A stretch of 64,000 bases of DNA from Bordetella parapertussis. Its GTDB lineage: Bacteria; Pseudomonadota; Gammaproteobacteria; Burkholderiales; SG8-41. Positions 43,806-53,136 of this stretch are shown here, piece after piece. The position numbers were made by a program, and so were the translations under genes. The stretch is from the NCBI GenBank assembly GCA_945906815.1, contig CAMDRT010000013.1:46642-110641 (forward strand). Reading direction: 5' to 3'. A model generated the notes under the pieces. That model did no database searches. It saw nothing but the letters and a program-made list of their open reading frames with translations, and was not told the origin of the DNA. The stretch's first letter is position 1; every line of letters begins with the position of its first letter.

Positions 43806-45782
43806 ATGCACACCACACTACAACCCGTTCTGGTGCTGCTGGCTACCGCTGTGCTGGTGGTGGTGGTGTTTCGCCATCTGAAGCAGCCGCCGCTGCTCGG
43901 TTATTTAATTGTTGGTGTCATCATCGGCCCGCACGCGTTTGGCTGGGTGAGTCAGACGCAGCAGGTGAGCGATCTGGCCGAAATCGGCGTGGTGTTCCTG
44001 ATGTTCAGCATCGGCCTTGAATTCAGCCTGCCCAAGCTTCGCACCATGCGCCGCACGGTGCTGGGACTCGGCTCCGCGCAGGTGGCCATCACCCTGCTGG
44101 TGGTGATGGGTGTGTGTCTGTTGCTCGGCCTGTCGTGGCAGGGCGCGTTGGTGTTGGGCGGTGCGCTGGCCATGTCGTCCACCGCGATATTGGCCAAGCT
44201 GCTGGCCGAACGTTACGAACTCAACACGGAGCACGGCCGGCAAATCATCGGCATCCTGCTGTTTCAGGATCTCGCGGTAGTGCCGCTGCTGATCATCCTC
44301 CCGGCGCTGGCCGCACCCGCGGGCGATATGGCAGTGAGTATCGGCTGGGCGCTGCTGAAGGCAGCTGCGGTGCTCACCGTGCTCCTGTTCGCCGGCCAGC
44401 GCGTGATGCGCTCCTGGTTTCACGTGGTGGCACGCGCCAAGTCGTCCGAGCTGTTCGTACTTAACGTGTTGCTGGTGACGCTGAGTGTGGCTTACCTCAC
44501 CGATCTGGCAGGCCTGTCGCTGGCGCTGGGGGCGTTCATCGCTGGCATACTGATTTCGGAAACCGAATACCGCCATCAGGTCGAAGAAGACATCAAGCCG
44601 TTTCGCGATGTGTTGCTGGGATTATTTTTTGTCACCATTGGCATGGTGCTTGATGCGCGTGTGGCGATGCAGAACGCCTGGGTGTTTGTGATATTGGTGG
44701 TATTGGTGATGGCAAAGACATTTCTGATATTTGGCATCGCCCGGCTATCGGGCACCGCCACCAGCACAGCGCTACGCTCAGGCTTGGCACTGGGCGCGTG
44801 CGGCGAATTCGGTTTTGTACTGCTCGCCCATGCCAACACGACACACTTAATCGGTCCGGAGTTTCTGCAACCGGTGCTGGCCGCGATGGTGCTGTCGATG
44901 CTGGCAGCGCCGTTTATTATCCAGCGCAGCGAAATGATCGTGCGCCGTCTGAACGCCAACGAATGGATGCTACGCGCGATGCAGCTTCACAATATCGCGG
45001 TGCAATCGATGGCAGAGACGGCACATGTGGTGATCTGCGGCTACGGGCGCAGCGGCCAGAATCTGGCGCGATTTCTGGAGCAGGAAAAAATCCCGGTGAT
45101 TGCACTCGACATCGATCCGCAACGCATACGCGAAGCCGCTGCGGCGGGAGAGCGCGTGGTGTTCGGCGATGCCGCACGGCGCGAAGTGCTGACCGCCGCC
45201 GGCTTGATGCGCGCACGCGCGCTGGTCATCGCTTACTCGGACACGGCCTCAGCGTTGCGCATCCTCGCGCAGGTGCAGGCGCAGCGGCCGGGCCTGCCGG
45301 TGGTGGTGCGCACCTACGACGACGCCGATATCGACAAACTCAAAGCCGCCGGCGCCGCCGAAGTGGTGTCGGAAATCATGGAAGGCAGCCTGATGCTCGC
45401 CTCGACCACGCTGATGCTGATCGGCACACCCTTAAATCGGGTATTGCGCCGCATTCGCGACACGCGCGAACATCACTACCATCTTTTCCGCGGATTCTTT
45501 CGCGGTGTCACCGACGAGCGCGATGCTCACGATGGCGACGAAAACGCCCTGCATCCGCGCCTGCGTTCGGTATTGGTCAGCCACGGCGCGGCAAGCATCG
45601 GTAGAACCTTTTCCGCACTGGACCTCGGCGCACTGCAGGTTGAAGTGACCGCAGTACGCCGCCGCAATGTCAGAACCATGGCACCCGGACCCGATACCCT
45701 GGTCGAAGAAGGCGACGTGGTGGTGATACTGGGAACGGCGGAAAACGTCGCGGCAGCGGAGATCAAGCTATTGCAGGGCTAG
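43806..45782 (+). CDS. CPA2-family K+/H+ antiporter with TrkA-N/TrkA-C domains (KefB/YbaL type)
   Basis: A 658-residue monovalent cation:proton antiporter-2. The N-terminal 380 residues hold about 12-13 hydrophobic segments with VFLMFSIGLEFSLPKLRTM and LALGAFIAGILISETEYRHQ, typical of KefB/KefC/YbaL. A TrkA-N (RCK_N) Rossmann domain follows (AHVVICGYGRSGQNLARFLE, LDIDPQRIREAAAAGERVVFG), then a TrkA-C domain near the end (TLVEEGDVVVILGTAENVAA). It should export K+ in exchange for protons under nucleotide or redox control. Its TAG stop lies inside the left terminal inverted repeat of the element at 45778-45968, so that element may have fixed its C-terminus. Confidence 0.92.
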   Translation: MHTTLQPVLVLLATAVLVVVVFRHLKQPPLLGYLIVGVIIGPHAFGWVSQTQQVSDLAEIGVVFLMFSIGLEFSLPKLRTMRRTVLGLGSAQVAITLLVVMGVCLLLGLSWQGALVLGGALAMSSTAILAKLLAERYELNTEHGRQIIGILLFQDLAVVPLLIILPALAAPAGDMAVSIGWALLKAAAVLTVLLFAGQRVMRSWFHVVARAKSSELFVLNVLLVTLSVAYLTDLAGLSLALGAFIAGILISETEYRHQVEEDIKPFRDVLLGLFFVTIGMVLDARVAMQNAWVFVILVVLVMAKTFLIFGIARLSGTATSTALRSGLALGACGEFGFVLLAHANTTHLIGPEFLQPVLAAMVLSMLAAPFIIQRSEMIVRRLNANEWMLRAMQLHNIAVQSMAETAHVVICGYGRSGQNLARFLEQEKIPVIALDIDPQRIREAAAAGERVVFGDAARREVLTAAGLMRARALVIAYSDTASALRILAQVQAQRPGLPVVVRTYDDADIDKLKAAGAAEVVSEIMEGSLMLASTTLMLIGTPLNRVLRRIRDTREHHYHLFRGFFRGVTDERDAHDGDENALHPRLRSVLVSHGAASIGRTFSALDLGALQVEVTAVRRRNVRTMAPGPDTLVEEGDVVVILGTAENVAAAEIKLLQG

Positions 45783-45968
45783 TGTCTCGACCCGTTAATG
45801 TCGATACAACAATGCCGAGAATCGCCGCCATGCTTTGTCGCCGTGCTCGCCGGGTTCCCAACCCGTCTGCGCGCGGCTTCGCGCCTGGCAGCGATTTCGA
45901 CATTGTTGTGCCAACAGCGTTTGATCACGGCATCCCCTGTATCGAAATCAACGGGTCGAGACACTAGC
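45778..45968. mobile_element. MITE-like element with 31-bp terminal inverted repeats and nested inner repeat
   Basis: The ends 45778-45808 and 45938-45968 are inverted repeats (GCTAGTGTCTCGACCCGTT..TCGATACA) with 2 mismatches in 31. Inside, 45806-45830 (ACAACAATGCCGAGAATCGC) pairs with 45886-45909. The 191-bp unit has no gene and could fold as one long hairpin with an asymmetric loop. No clear target duplication is seen. The left end supplies the stop codon of the antiporter gene. It resembles a non-autonomous transposable element. Confidence 0.7.
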
Positions 45969-46088
45969 ACCACAACGCAACCGTTGCGCGCTATCCGGGA
46001 AAATTGCAAAACAAATACTTCTCTGCCGCACCTTCAAGTTGACCACAATAATCGCCAACTCGCCCGGCTGCACGCACCCAAGCTGCGG

Positions 46089-48008
46089 CTACGCCGTCTT
46101 TGCACCCAACGCCAGCATCAACTGATTCAGCCGCTTCACGAAGCCTGCCGGGTCATCAAGCTGGCCGCCCTCGGCAAGCAGGGACTGGTCAAATAAAATT
46201 TTTGCCAGATCGCCGAAACGCGTGTCGTCGGATTCATCTTTCAGCCGCTGCACCAGCGCGTGATGCGGGTTGATTTCGAGTATGGGTTTGGACGATGGCG
46301 CATTTTGCCCAGCGGCTTTGAGCATGCGCTGAAAGTTGGCGCCCATGTCGTGTTCGTCCGCCACCAGGCACGCCGGTGAATCGGTCAGACGCAGCGTGAC
46401 GCGCACCTCCTTGACGCTGTCACCGAGAGACTTTTTGATGCGTTCCAGTAGCGGCTTGGATTCGCCTTCCTCTTTTTCCTGCGCCTTTTTCTCGGCTTCG
46501 TCTTCGAGCTTGCCGAGTTCCAGGCGGCCTTTGGCCACGGATTGCAGCGGCTTACCTTCAAACTCGGTGAGATGCTGCATCACCCATTCGTCCACCCGAT
46601 CCGCCATCAGCAGCACTTCGACGCCCTTTTTACGGAACACTTCAAGGTGCGGGCTGTTCTTGGCTGCGGCGAAAGTTTCGGCGGTGACAAAGTAGATTTT
46701 TTCCTGCTCCGGTTTCATGCGCGCGATGTAATCTGCGATTGCAACCTCCTGCGCATCGGTGTCGGTATGGGTGGAGGCGAAGCGCATGATTTTCGCAATG
46801 CGCTCACGGTTGCCGTGGTCTTCAACCACGCCTTCCTTGATGACCTTGCCGAATTCCTTCCAAAACGTCGCGAATTTTTCCTTATGATTTTCTGCAAGGT
46901 CTTCGATCATCATCAGCACGCGCTTGACGTTACCGGCGCGCATCGCTTCAATATCTTTGGATTCCTGCAGAATTTCGCGCGACACGTTCAACGGCAAGTC
47001 GGCAGAGTCGATCACGCCGCGCACAAAACGCAAATACACCGGCAGCAGTTGCTCGGCGTCGTCCATGATAAAGACGCGCCGTACATACAGCTTGATGCCG
47101 CGGCGATGCTCGCGATCCCACAGGTCAAACGGCGCGCGCGCGGGTAGGTACAGCAGTTGCGTGTATTCCTTGCGGCCCTCGACACGATTGTGCGAGTAGG
47201 TGAGAGGCGCCTCGAAATCATGCGCCACATGCTTGTAAAACTCGTGGTACTGCTCTTCACTGATGTCGGCCTTGGGGCGCGCCCACAGCGCACTCGCCTG
47301 ATTGACGGTTTGGTCGTTGCCGGTGGTGCGATAGACCGAGTTATCCTTGTCCCATTCTTCTTCTTTCATCGCTATGGGCAGCATGATGTGGTCGGAGTAT
47401 TTGCGGATGATGGTACGCAGCCGGTTGCCATTGGCAAGATCATCCTCACCCTCGCGCAAGTGCAGCGTGACCTCGGTGCCGCGCGTTTCCTTGTCGAACG
47501 CTTCGAGCGTATATTCACCACCGCCGTCGGATTCCCAACGCACGCCGCTGGCGGCGGGCTGCGCCGCGCGCCGTGTCACTACCGTCACTTTATCGGCAAC
47601 CACGAACGACGAATAAAAACCCACACCGAATTGCCCGATGAGATTGGCGTCTTTGGCCTGATCGCCGGTGAGCGCGTTCAGAAATTCGCGCGTGCCCGAT
47701 TTGGCGATAGTGCCGATGTTGGCAATGACTTCATCGCGCGACATGCCGATGCCGTTGTCGCTGATGCTCACTGTGCGCGCCTTGGGATCGAAGGCCACGT
47801 GGATTTTCAACTCGCTGTCGTTCTCCATCAGCGCATTGTGGGTCAATGCCTCGAAGCGCAACTTGTCGGCAGCATCGGACGCATTGGATATCAGTTCACG
47901 CAGAAAAATCTCCTTGTTGCTGTACAAGGAGTGGATCATCAGCTTGAGCAGTTGTTTGACTTCGGCCTGGAAGCCGTGGGTCTCTTTGCTGGTGGCGGCA
48001 TCGGTCAT
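46089..48008 (-). CDS. htpG: Chaperone HtpG (Hsp90)
   Basis: A 639-residue bacterial Hsp90 chaperone. The GHKL ATPase N-terminal domain shows [52 protein letters not shown] and a GTEVTLHL motif. The middle domain shows [29 protein letters not shown] and [14 protein letters not shown] with the catalytic Arg. The C-terminal dimerisation domain is present ([14 protein letters not shown]). Length is normal. The short intergenic region before it (48009-48151) has AT-rich sequence with a 16-mer shared with two other intergenic sites (48026-48041); no sigma-32 promoter could be assigned with confidence. Confidence 0.97.
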   Translation of the reverse strand: MTDAATSKETHGFQAEVKQLLKLMIHSLYSNKEIFLRELISNASDAADKLRFEALTHNALMENDSELKIHVAFDPKARTVSISDNGIGMSRDEVIANIGTIAKSGTREFLNALTGDQAKDANLIGQFGVGFYSSFVVADKVTVVTRRAAQPAASGVRWESDGGGEYTLEAFDKETRGTEVTLHLREGEDDLANGNRLRTIIRKYSDHIMLPIAMKEEEWDKDNSVYRTTGNDQTVNQASALWARPKADISEEQYHEFYKHVAHDFEAPLTYSHNRVEGRKEYTQLLYLPARAPFDLWDREHRRGIKLYVRRVFIMDDAEQLLPVYLRFVRGVIDSADLPLNVSREILQESKDIEAMRAGNVKRVLMMIEDLAENHKEKFATFWKEFGKVIKEGVVEDHGNRERIAKIMRFASTHTDTDAQEVAIADYIARMKPEQEKIYFVTAETFAAAKNSPHLEVFRKKGVEVLLMADRVDEWVMQHLTEFEGKPLQSVAKGRLELGKLEDEAEKKAQEKEEGESKPLLERIKKSLGDSVKEVRVTLRLTDSPACLVADEHDMGANFQRMLKAAGQNAPSSKPILEINPHHALVQRLKDESDDTRFGDLAKILFDQSLLAEGGQLDDPAGFVKRLNQLMLALGAKTA

Positions 48009-48151
48009 AATTATAAATTTCCAATAAAAACAAATAGTTACGTTATAGAATTAAATGGGGGCGGTGCGCAGAATTTCAAGCACCGCACCTACGCCGGATC
48101 GCACAGGCGGCATGACGCGCCGGCGCGCCGGCGCGCCACATCCCATCGGTA

Positions 48152-49519
48152 TTACCGCGCCTGGCTCGCCTCACGCGCGCGCGCGACCAGCAGAACCACC
48201 CCGCCAATCGCCAGCACGCCCAGGCCGACCAGCGCGTGCCCCTTATGATAGGTCAGGCTGGAATACAAAAGGTAGCCGCACATGGCAACAAAAATCACCG
48301 GTAGCACAGGATACAGCGGCACCTTGAACGGGCGCGGTGCATCGGGTTCTTTTGCCCGCAACACAAAAATCGCCACGCCAACCAGGAGAAAAAATCCCCA
48401 GAACACTGGCAGCGAATATTCCACCAGGCCCTTGAAGCCGGCCTTTTGAAAAGCGCCCAGACCCACCAGCGCCATGGCGATTACACCCTGCACCAATATT
48501 GCATTGCGCGGCGAACCGCTGGCTGCGTCCCAGCGGCCCAGATATCCGAAGAGCGGCCAATCCTTGCCCAGCGCATAGTTCGAACGCGCTCCGACGATGA
48601 TGGAACCGTTCACCGAAGTCAGAGCAGCAATGGCGATCATGACGGAGATGACTTTTTCGCCGCCCGATCCCCACACGGCTTTCAGCAAATCCGCCGCCAC
48701 GGCATCCGATCGCGCCATCGCGTATAAACCCAGCCCCTTCATATACGCCAGCGCGATCAAGATATACAGCACCGCGACCACGCTGATGGCGATCAGCAGT
48801 GCTATCGCCACATTGCGCTCGCCGCGTACCTCGGCGGAGATATAGGCGGCGTCGTTCCAACCGCCGTAGGTAAACAGCACAAACAGCATTGCCGTACCCA
48901 GGCCCGCACCCAGATACCACGGGCCGCCGCCCGCTGCAGCGGCTACCGGCGGCGGTGCCGGCGGCGCAGCCAGAAAAAGCCCTGCAACAACAATCACCAG
49001 CAACCCAATCACTTCGAGCAAGGTAAAAATATTTTGCGTGATTTTGCCTTCCTGTATACCGCGATAGTTAATCGCCGTCAGCACGAACACCACCAGCGCC
49101 GCCCAAATCGCCGACGAGTATTCACCGAGGTAGATCACGCGCGAAAAATAATCACCAAAAAGATAGGCAAATATCGCGATGGAACCGGCGACGATCACTG
49201 TCATGCGCGCCCATCCATACAAAAATGCCAGTGAGCGGCCAAACGCGCGTTGCAGGAAGTGATATTCGCCGCCGGCCGACGGGAATGCGGTCACCAGTTC
49301 GGCGTAACACAAGGCACCGATGATGGAAAACACCCCGCCTGCCACCCAAACAGCAATCACCAACGTTTCCTCGCCCATCGCGCCAGCGACGATGGCGGGT
49401 GTGCCGAACACGCCAGCGCCCACGATCAGTCCCACAATCATTGCGCAGGCGTCGAACACCGATAGCGATGCCTTCGGTTTGGCGTCAACTGCAGCACCTG
49501 CGTTTGGCATATCGCTCAT
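48152..49519 (-). CDS. APC-family amino-acid permease
   Basis: A 455-residue amino acid-polyamine-organocation transporter with about 12 hydrophobic segments. The first family block is VFDACAMIVGLIVGAGVFGTP, with the unwound Gly-rich helix 1 that binds the substrate amine/carboxylate. FPSAGGEYHFLQRAFGRSLA and GVLAIGGVVLLVARAREA follow at suitable places. Substrate is unknown. Its ATG begins one base after the stop of the methyltransferase gene at 49521, so it is the last gene of the methyltransferase operon. In yeast, APC-family permeases include an S-adenosylmethionine transporter, so a SAM, polyamine or amino-acid cargo would suit the context; that is inference. Confidence 0.88.
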   Translation of the reverse strand: MSDMPNAGAAVDAKPKASLSVFDACAMIVGLIVGAGVFGTPAIVAGAMGEETLVIAVWVAGGVFSIIGALCYAELVTAFPSAGGEYHFLQRAFGRSLAFLYGWARMTVIVAGSIAIFAYLFGDYFSRVIYLGEYSSAIWAALVVFVLTAINYRGIQEGKITQNIFTLLEVIGLLVIVVAGLFLAAPPAPPPVAAAAGGGPWYLGAGLGTAMLFVLFTYGGWNDAAYISAEVRGERNVAIALLIAISVVAVLYILIALAYMKGLGLYAMARSDAVAADLLKAVWGSGGEKVISVMIAIAALTSVNGSIIVGARSNYALGKDWPLFGYLGRWDAASGSPRNAILVQGVIAMALVGLGAFQKAGFKGLVEYSLPVFWGFFLLVGVAIFVLRAKEPDAPRPFKVPLYPVLPVIFVAMCGYLLYSSLTYHKGHALVGLGVLAIGGVVLLVARAREASQAR

Positions 49520-49520
49520 G

Positions 49521-50423
49521 CTATTTCGCCCCCGGCTCGTCTTGCGCGCGCACGAGTTCGCCGCGCTTCAGCCGTTTGGCCGTCCACGCCGCCTGGCGCT
49601 GCGTAGCGCCTTCGCCGATGCGCACCGTGCCGGTGATGGTTTCGCCCGCTAACTGGCCGGTGAATTCGTGACGCTCAATCTTCTGCCCGCTCTTGCCGCT
49701 GAGCGAAAATCGTAATTGCTCGCCACTCATTTTGCCGCGCAATTCACCGCGCGCGCCATCCGCTGTGGCATCGCCGTCGAGGTTCTGGAAAAACTGCACC
49801 ATATCAAATTCATAGGCGACGTCCTTGCCGCCGATATTGATTTGCGACTGCCACTTGCCGGCCGCCAGCGCCGGCACTACCCATGCAAAGATGTAACTGA
49901 TGCCGGCGTTGCCGACTTTTTTCTCCGGCACTACCAGCGTTTTTTGTTCGTCTGGATACCAGTCGCCCATGTTGTAATCGTGCGCCACCACGCGTGTGCC
50001 GGGCTTTAATTTCATGATCTTGGCGCGCAGCCTGAGATTCATTTCAGGCAGCAAATACGTGGATACCACGGTCGCTGCGGAAATATCGGTCTCGAACAGA
50101 TTTTGTTCGCGGAAGGTCACGCGGTCTGCGACATTTTCCTTGAGCGCGGCCGCGTTGGCGACCTTAAGCAAATGAGTGTCGAGATCAACCCCCAGCGCGC
50201 GCGCGCCGTGTTTTTTGGCGGCGGTAATCACAAAGCGCCCGTCGCCGGATCCCAGATCGATCAGGTAATCCGCTTTGTTCACCTTGGCCATCATCAACAT
50301 TTCGTCCACCACGATTTGCGGTGTGGGCACGTACACCACGTCACCCACGCCGGATTGTGCGTGCGCCGCTGCTGTCAATACCAACGCGCTTACCAACACT
50401 GCTGCCTGCTTCAGAAATTTCAT
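49521..50423 (-). CDS. Exported class I SAM-dependent methyltransferase-like protein (paralogue A)
   Basis: A 300-residue protein. Residues 1-22 are a signal peptide (MKFLKQAAVLVSALVLTAAA, AHA before Gln). The mature N-terminus has VVYVPTPQIVVDEML (31-43), the lead-in found in FAM173-like lysine methyltransferases. Motif I is LIDLGSGDGRFVITAAK (54-70), the acidic end of strand 2 is ALGVDLD, and YLLPEMNLRLR and LKPGTRVVAHDYNMGDW follow. A beta-rich C-terminal domain of about 130 residues follows (LRGKMSGEQLRFSLSG). The ATG at 50423 has an AAGGAG site; the upstream open frame to 50597 is rejected. Fourth of six paralogues in sequence relation; last methyltransferase before the permease. Confidence 0.88.
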   Translation of the reverse strand: MKFLKQAAVLVSALVLTAAAHAQSGVGDVVYVPTPQIVVDEMLMMAKVNKADYLIDLGSGDGRFVITAAKKHGARALGVDLDTHLLKVANAAALKENVADRVTFREQNLFETDISAATVVSTYLLPEMNLRLRAKIMKLKPGTRVVAHDYNMGDWYPDEQKTLVVPEKKVGNAGISYIFAWVVPALAAGKWQSQINIGGKDVAYEFDMVQFFQNLDGDATADGARGELRGKMSGEQLRFSLSGKSGQKIERHEFTGQLAGETITGTVRIGEGATQRQAAWTAKRLKRGELVRAQDEPGAK

Positions 50424-50460
50424 TGCTGCTCCTTGGTCAAAAATGCTGATGCGATTTCTC

Positions 50461-50487
50461 CCTTCCCTCTCCTTGCGGGAGAGAAGG
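50461..50487. repeat. CCCTCTCC-type intergenic hairpin
   Basis: CCTTCCCTCTCCTTGCGGGA followed by GAGAAGG forms a hairpin (CCTTCCCTCTCC/GGGAGAGAAGG). It belongs to the same dispersed repeat type as the core at 26098-26140. It lies in the 103-nt gap between paralogues B and A and could affect messenger stability or partial termination within the operon. Confidence 0.6.
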
Positions 50488-50526
50488 CCGTAGCGTCGCT
50501 TCCTCAGTAACGCTATCGTGTCACTC

Positions 50527-51369
50527 TCAAGGCCGCACTCGCTCCGCGCGCCAGTGGTGCCGTGTTTGCGAGGCGCCCACACCGCGACGGAATTCACCTT
50601 CCATCACACCGCCATGCACCACGCCATCGAAATACAGGTTGGCTTCGTTGTCGCGGTCGGTGTTATCTACCAGTACAAAACTCACGCGCTCGCCGCGCAA
50701 TGCGGCCTGCCAAATGCTCCCCGGTGGACGATCCGCAACGCGCACTACGCCGTCTATTTCCTGATGCTTCTGGCGAATATCCAGGTCCCAGGTCTGCGCG
50801 CCGGCAGGCAGCGGTAACTGCAAACGCCAGCGTCCATCCATCTGCGCCGGCACCACCCACAGCATGACGTTCTTGCGCACGGTAAGCTTGGCGTCTGGCT
50901 TCCAGTCGCCGAAATCAAAATCATGCGCCACGATGCGCGTGCCCGGCTTCAACGCCAGCAACTGAGGGCGCAGACGCATGTTTACGCCCGGCAACAAATA
51001 CAGGGTGATGACGGTCGCGCGCGACAGATCCGTCTTGAACAAATCCTGGCGGATGAATTGCACGCGCTCGGCCACCCCTGCCGTTTGCGCGTTGATTTCG
51101 CTTTGGTAAATCAGGCTTTCGTCCAGATCGACGCCGACACCACGCGCGCCGAATTTAACTGCCGCAGTGATCAGAATGCGCCCATCGCCGGAACCCAGAT
51201 CGACTACAAAATCGTCTTTTTTGACATTCGCCAGGCGCAGCATTTCGTCAACCACGACTTGGGGCGAGGGCACAAACGGCACCTCATACGGCCACTGCGC
51301 TTGCGCTGGAGCAGCGCTGAAAGCCAGCAACAGCATCATACGGCAGTATTTTTTTATAAATAGCATCAT
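50527..51369 (-). CDS. Exported class I SAM-dependent methyltransferase-like protein (paralogue B)
   Basis: A 280-residue protein starting at MMLFIKKYCRMMLLLAFSAA, a signal peptide ending AQA before Gln. The lead-in is VPFVPSPQVVVDEMLRLA. Motif I is VVDLGSGDGRILITAAVKFG, with GVGVDLDESLI, DLFKTDLSRATVITLYLLPG and LKPGTRIVAHDFDFGDWKPD. The C-terminal domain has WVVPAQMDGRWRLQLPLP and ends with a WRAER motif shared by all the paralogues. The open frame to 51447 upstream is not leader-like, so the start at 51369 (or 51366) is preferred. It lies 31 nt downstream of paralogue C and is in the same unit. Confidence 0.88.
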   Translation of the reverse strand: MMLFIKKYCRMMLLLAFSAAPAQAQWPYEVPFVPSPQVVVDEMLRLANVKKDDFVVDLGSGDGRILITAAVKFGARGVGVDLDESLIYQSEINAQTAGVAERVQFIRQDLFKTDLSRATVITLYLLPGVNMRLRPQLLALKPGTRIVAHDFDFGDWKPDAKLTVRKNVMLWVVPAQMDGRWRLQLPLPAGAQTWDLDIRQKHQEIDGVVRVADRPPGSIWQAALRGERVSFVLVDNTDRDNEANLYFDGVVHGGVMEGEFRRGVGASQTRHHWRAERVRP

Positions 51370-51400
51370 ATTGTTAAAAGAGCATCTCCGGTCGCGGCCA

Positions 51401-52216
51401 TTAGCGGATAGCCGCCGCGACACGCCGCGCACGCCAACTTTGTTCACTGGATGTGGGGCCGTAGCCGTAACGTACCAGTCCCTCCATCACCTCACCATGC
51501 ACCGCCCCTTCGAAGCGGTAACTCACGTCGTCTTCCACCAGCACGAAACTGATTTTCTCGCCCTCGAGCCGCGCCTCGAAAGCCGGCAGAAATCCGCCTT
51601 GCACCCGCACGCCGCCGCGCACTTGCTGATACTGTTGCTGCAGATCGAGCGTGAACTCACGCCCGCGTGTCAGCGCAGCCTCGATACGCCAGCCACCAGC
51701 GACCTGGGCCGGCACGACATAAAGCATGTAGGTCTTGGATATCTGCACCGTGCGATCTGGCTGCCATTGCGCAAACCCATAGTCGTGCGCGACGATGCGT
51801 GTGCCGGGTTTCAGTTCCGCCAGCAGCTTCGGTTCCAGTTTCGCCACCAGCCCCGACAGCAGATACAGGGTCACCACGGTTGCTTCGCCCAGATGAACCG
51901 CAAAAATATCACTGGCGCGAAACTCGGCGCGCGCAGTCACACCCGCACGGCGCGCGTTCTCGGTGCTCTCGCGCACCAGCGCCGGATCAATATCAATGCC
52001 GACACCACGCGCGCCGTAGTCGCGCGCAGCGGCAATCACGATGCGTCCGTCTCCGGAGCCCAGGTCGTACACAACATCCTGTGGTGTCACCGCCGCGAGA
52101 CGCAGCATCTCATCGACATTGCCGGACGTGGAGGGTATGTACGGCGTAGGCACATCCAGCACTGCCGCACCCGCGTGGCATTGCACCGCCAGCAGCAACG
52201 CCAGCGCCGCGCGCAT
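51401..52216 (-). CDS. Exported class I SAM-dependent methyltransferase-like protein (paralogue C, variant lead-in)
   Basis: A 271-residue paralogue. The signal peptide is short (MRAALALLLAVQCHAGA). The lead-in differs from the others: PYIPSTSGNVDEMLRLA where the rest have PYVPTPQVVVD. Motif I is VYDLGSGDGRIVIAAARDYG, followed by GVGIDIDPALVRESTENARR, ATVVTLYLLSG and LKPGTRIVAHDYGFAQWQPD. YLLSG replaces YLLPG. The ATG at 52216 is 17 nt after the previous stop; a TTG at 52228 has a GAGG at better spacing and would add four residues. The C-terminal beta domain (GGFLPAFEARLEGEKISFVL) ends with WRARRVAA. Confidence 0.87.
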   Translation of the reverse strand: MRAALALLLAVQCHAGAAVLDVPTPYIPSTSGNVDEMLRLAAVTPQDVVYDLGSGDGRIVIAAARDYGARGVGIDIDPALVRESTENARRAGVTARAEFRASDIFAVHLGEATVVTLYLLSGLVAKLEPKLLAELKPGTRIVAHDYGFAQWQPDRTVQISKTYMLYVVPAQVAGGWRIEAALTRGREFTLDLQQQYQQVRGGVRVQGGFLPAFEARLEGEKISFVLVEDDVSYRFEGAVHGEVMEGLVRYGYGPTSSEQSWRARRVAAAIR

Positions 52217-52233
52217 CAACTGTAGCAACGCGC

Positions 52234-53136
52234 TTACCTCGCCGTGATGCCTGGCGTCAGATCGGTGAAGCGTGCGTCGCGCAGCTCCGTGCGCGTGGCG
52301 TTCCACGCCCGCGTCACGCCCGCCACACGCAGCTCGCCCGCGACGGCATTGTGGATCACCTTGCCGCTGAATTCTTGACGAACGCCCTCACCCTTGTCAC
52401 TTTTGTCCAACGCCAGCTCGAAACTGATGTGATCTCCAGTAAGCACGGCTTTTTCAAGCGTTGCCCGGCGGCCACCTACACTCACGGTACCGGTGATTTT
52501 CTGGAACACCTGTTCGAGTTGCAGTTCATACAGCCCCGCCGGGCCCTGCCACACCCATTTACCGGCCACGCGGGCAGGTACTACCCAATACATCACCTTG
52601 CTCTTTTGATCGCGCCCGACGGGCTTGCCCGGGGCGTCCATTGTGAGTTCGATATCCGGCGGCCACTCACCAAAGCCGTAGTCGTGCGATACCAGCCGCG
52701 TGCCGGGCTTTAACGCGAGTATCCGCGGGCGCACCATCAGATTGACTTCGGGCAGCAGATAAAGGGTCAACACGTCCGCCTTCGCCAGATCGGTTTCATG
52801 CAGATCGCGCTCATAAAATACCGCGCGATTCGCCACCCCCATTTTGGCAGCGTTGCGGTTGCTCAGCGTGACCAGGCTCTTGTTCAAATCAACGCCAAAG
52901 CCGCGCGCGCCATAACGTTTGGCCGCTGTAATAATCATGCGGCCGTCACCGGAACCGAGATCAACCAGGTAATCCTTACTGCTGACTTTGGCGATTTCCA
53001 GCATTTTGTCCACCACCACCTGCGGTGTTTGAACATAGGGCGTATCGCCATAATCCTGCGCCATCGCGGTGGCCACAACCATGCCGAAAATGAATGCCGT
53101 AAACCCTGCGGATACTGCGCAAACCGAAACACGCAT
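52234..53136 (-). CDS. Exported class I SAM-dependent methyltransferase-like protein (paralogue D)
   Basis: A 300-residue paralogue. The signal peptide is MRVSVCAVSAGFTAFIFGMV, ending AMA before Gln. Then TPYVQTPQVVVDKMLEIA, motif I LVDLGSGDGRMIITAAKRYG, GFGVDLNKSLVTLSNRNAA, DLHETDLAKADVLTLYLLPE and LKPGTRLVSHDYGFGEWPPD. The C-terminal region contains MYWVVPARVAGKWVWQGPAG and a beta-rich tail. The ATG at 53136 overlaps the TGA of paralogue E by one base (TGATG), so the two are translationally coupled. A GTG one codon earlier is also in frame. Confidence 0.88.
   Translation of the reverse strand: MRVSVCAVSAGFTAFIFGMVVATAMAQDYGDTPYVQTPQVVVDKMLEIAKVSSKDYLVDLGSGDGRMIITAAKRYGARGFGVDLNKSLVTLSNRNAAKMGVANRAVFYERDLHETDLAKADVLTLYLLPEVNLMVRPRILALKPGTRLVSHDYGFGEWPPDIELTMDAPGKPVGRDQKSKVMYWVVPARVAGKWVWQGPAGLYELQLEQVFQKITGTVSVGGRRATLEKAVLTGDHISFELALDKSDKGEGVRQEFSGKVIHNAVAGELRVAGVTRAWNATRTELRDARFTDLTPGITAR

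Noticed and set aside
45779..46009. A 76-residue minus-strand open frame over the inverted-repeat element
   Set aside because: It is simply the translation of the two inverted-repeat arms and has no ribosome-binding site or domain.
48110..48136. GC-rich palindromic tract CGCCGGCGCGCCGGCGCGCC as an operator
   Set aside because: Alternating CG/GC in GC-rich DNA gives such dyads readily; there is no repeat elsewhere or clear relation to a promoter.
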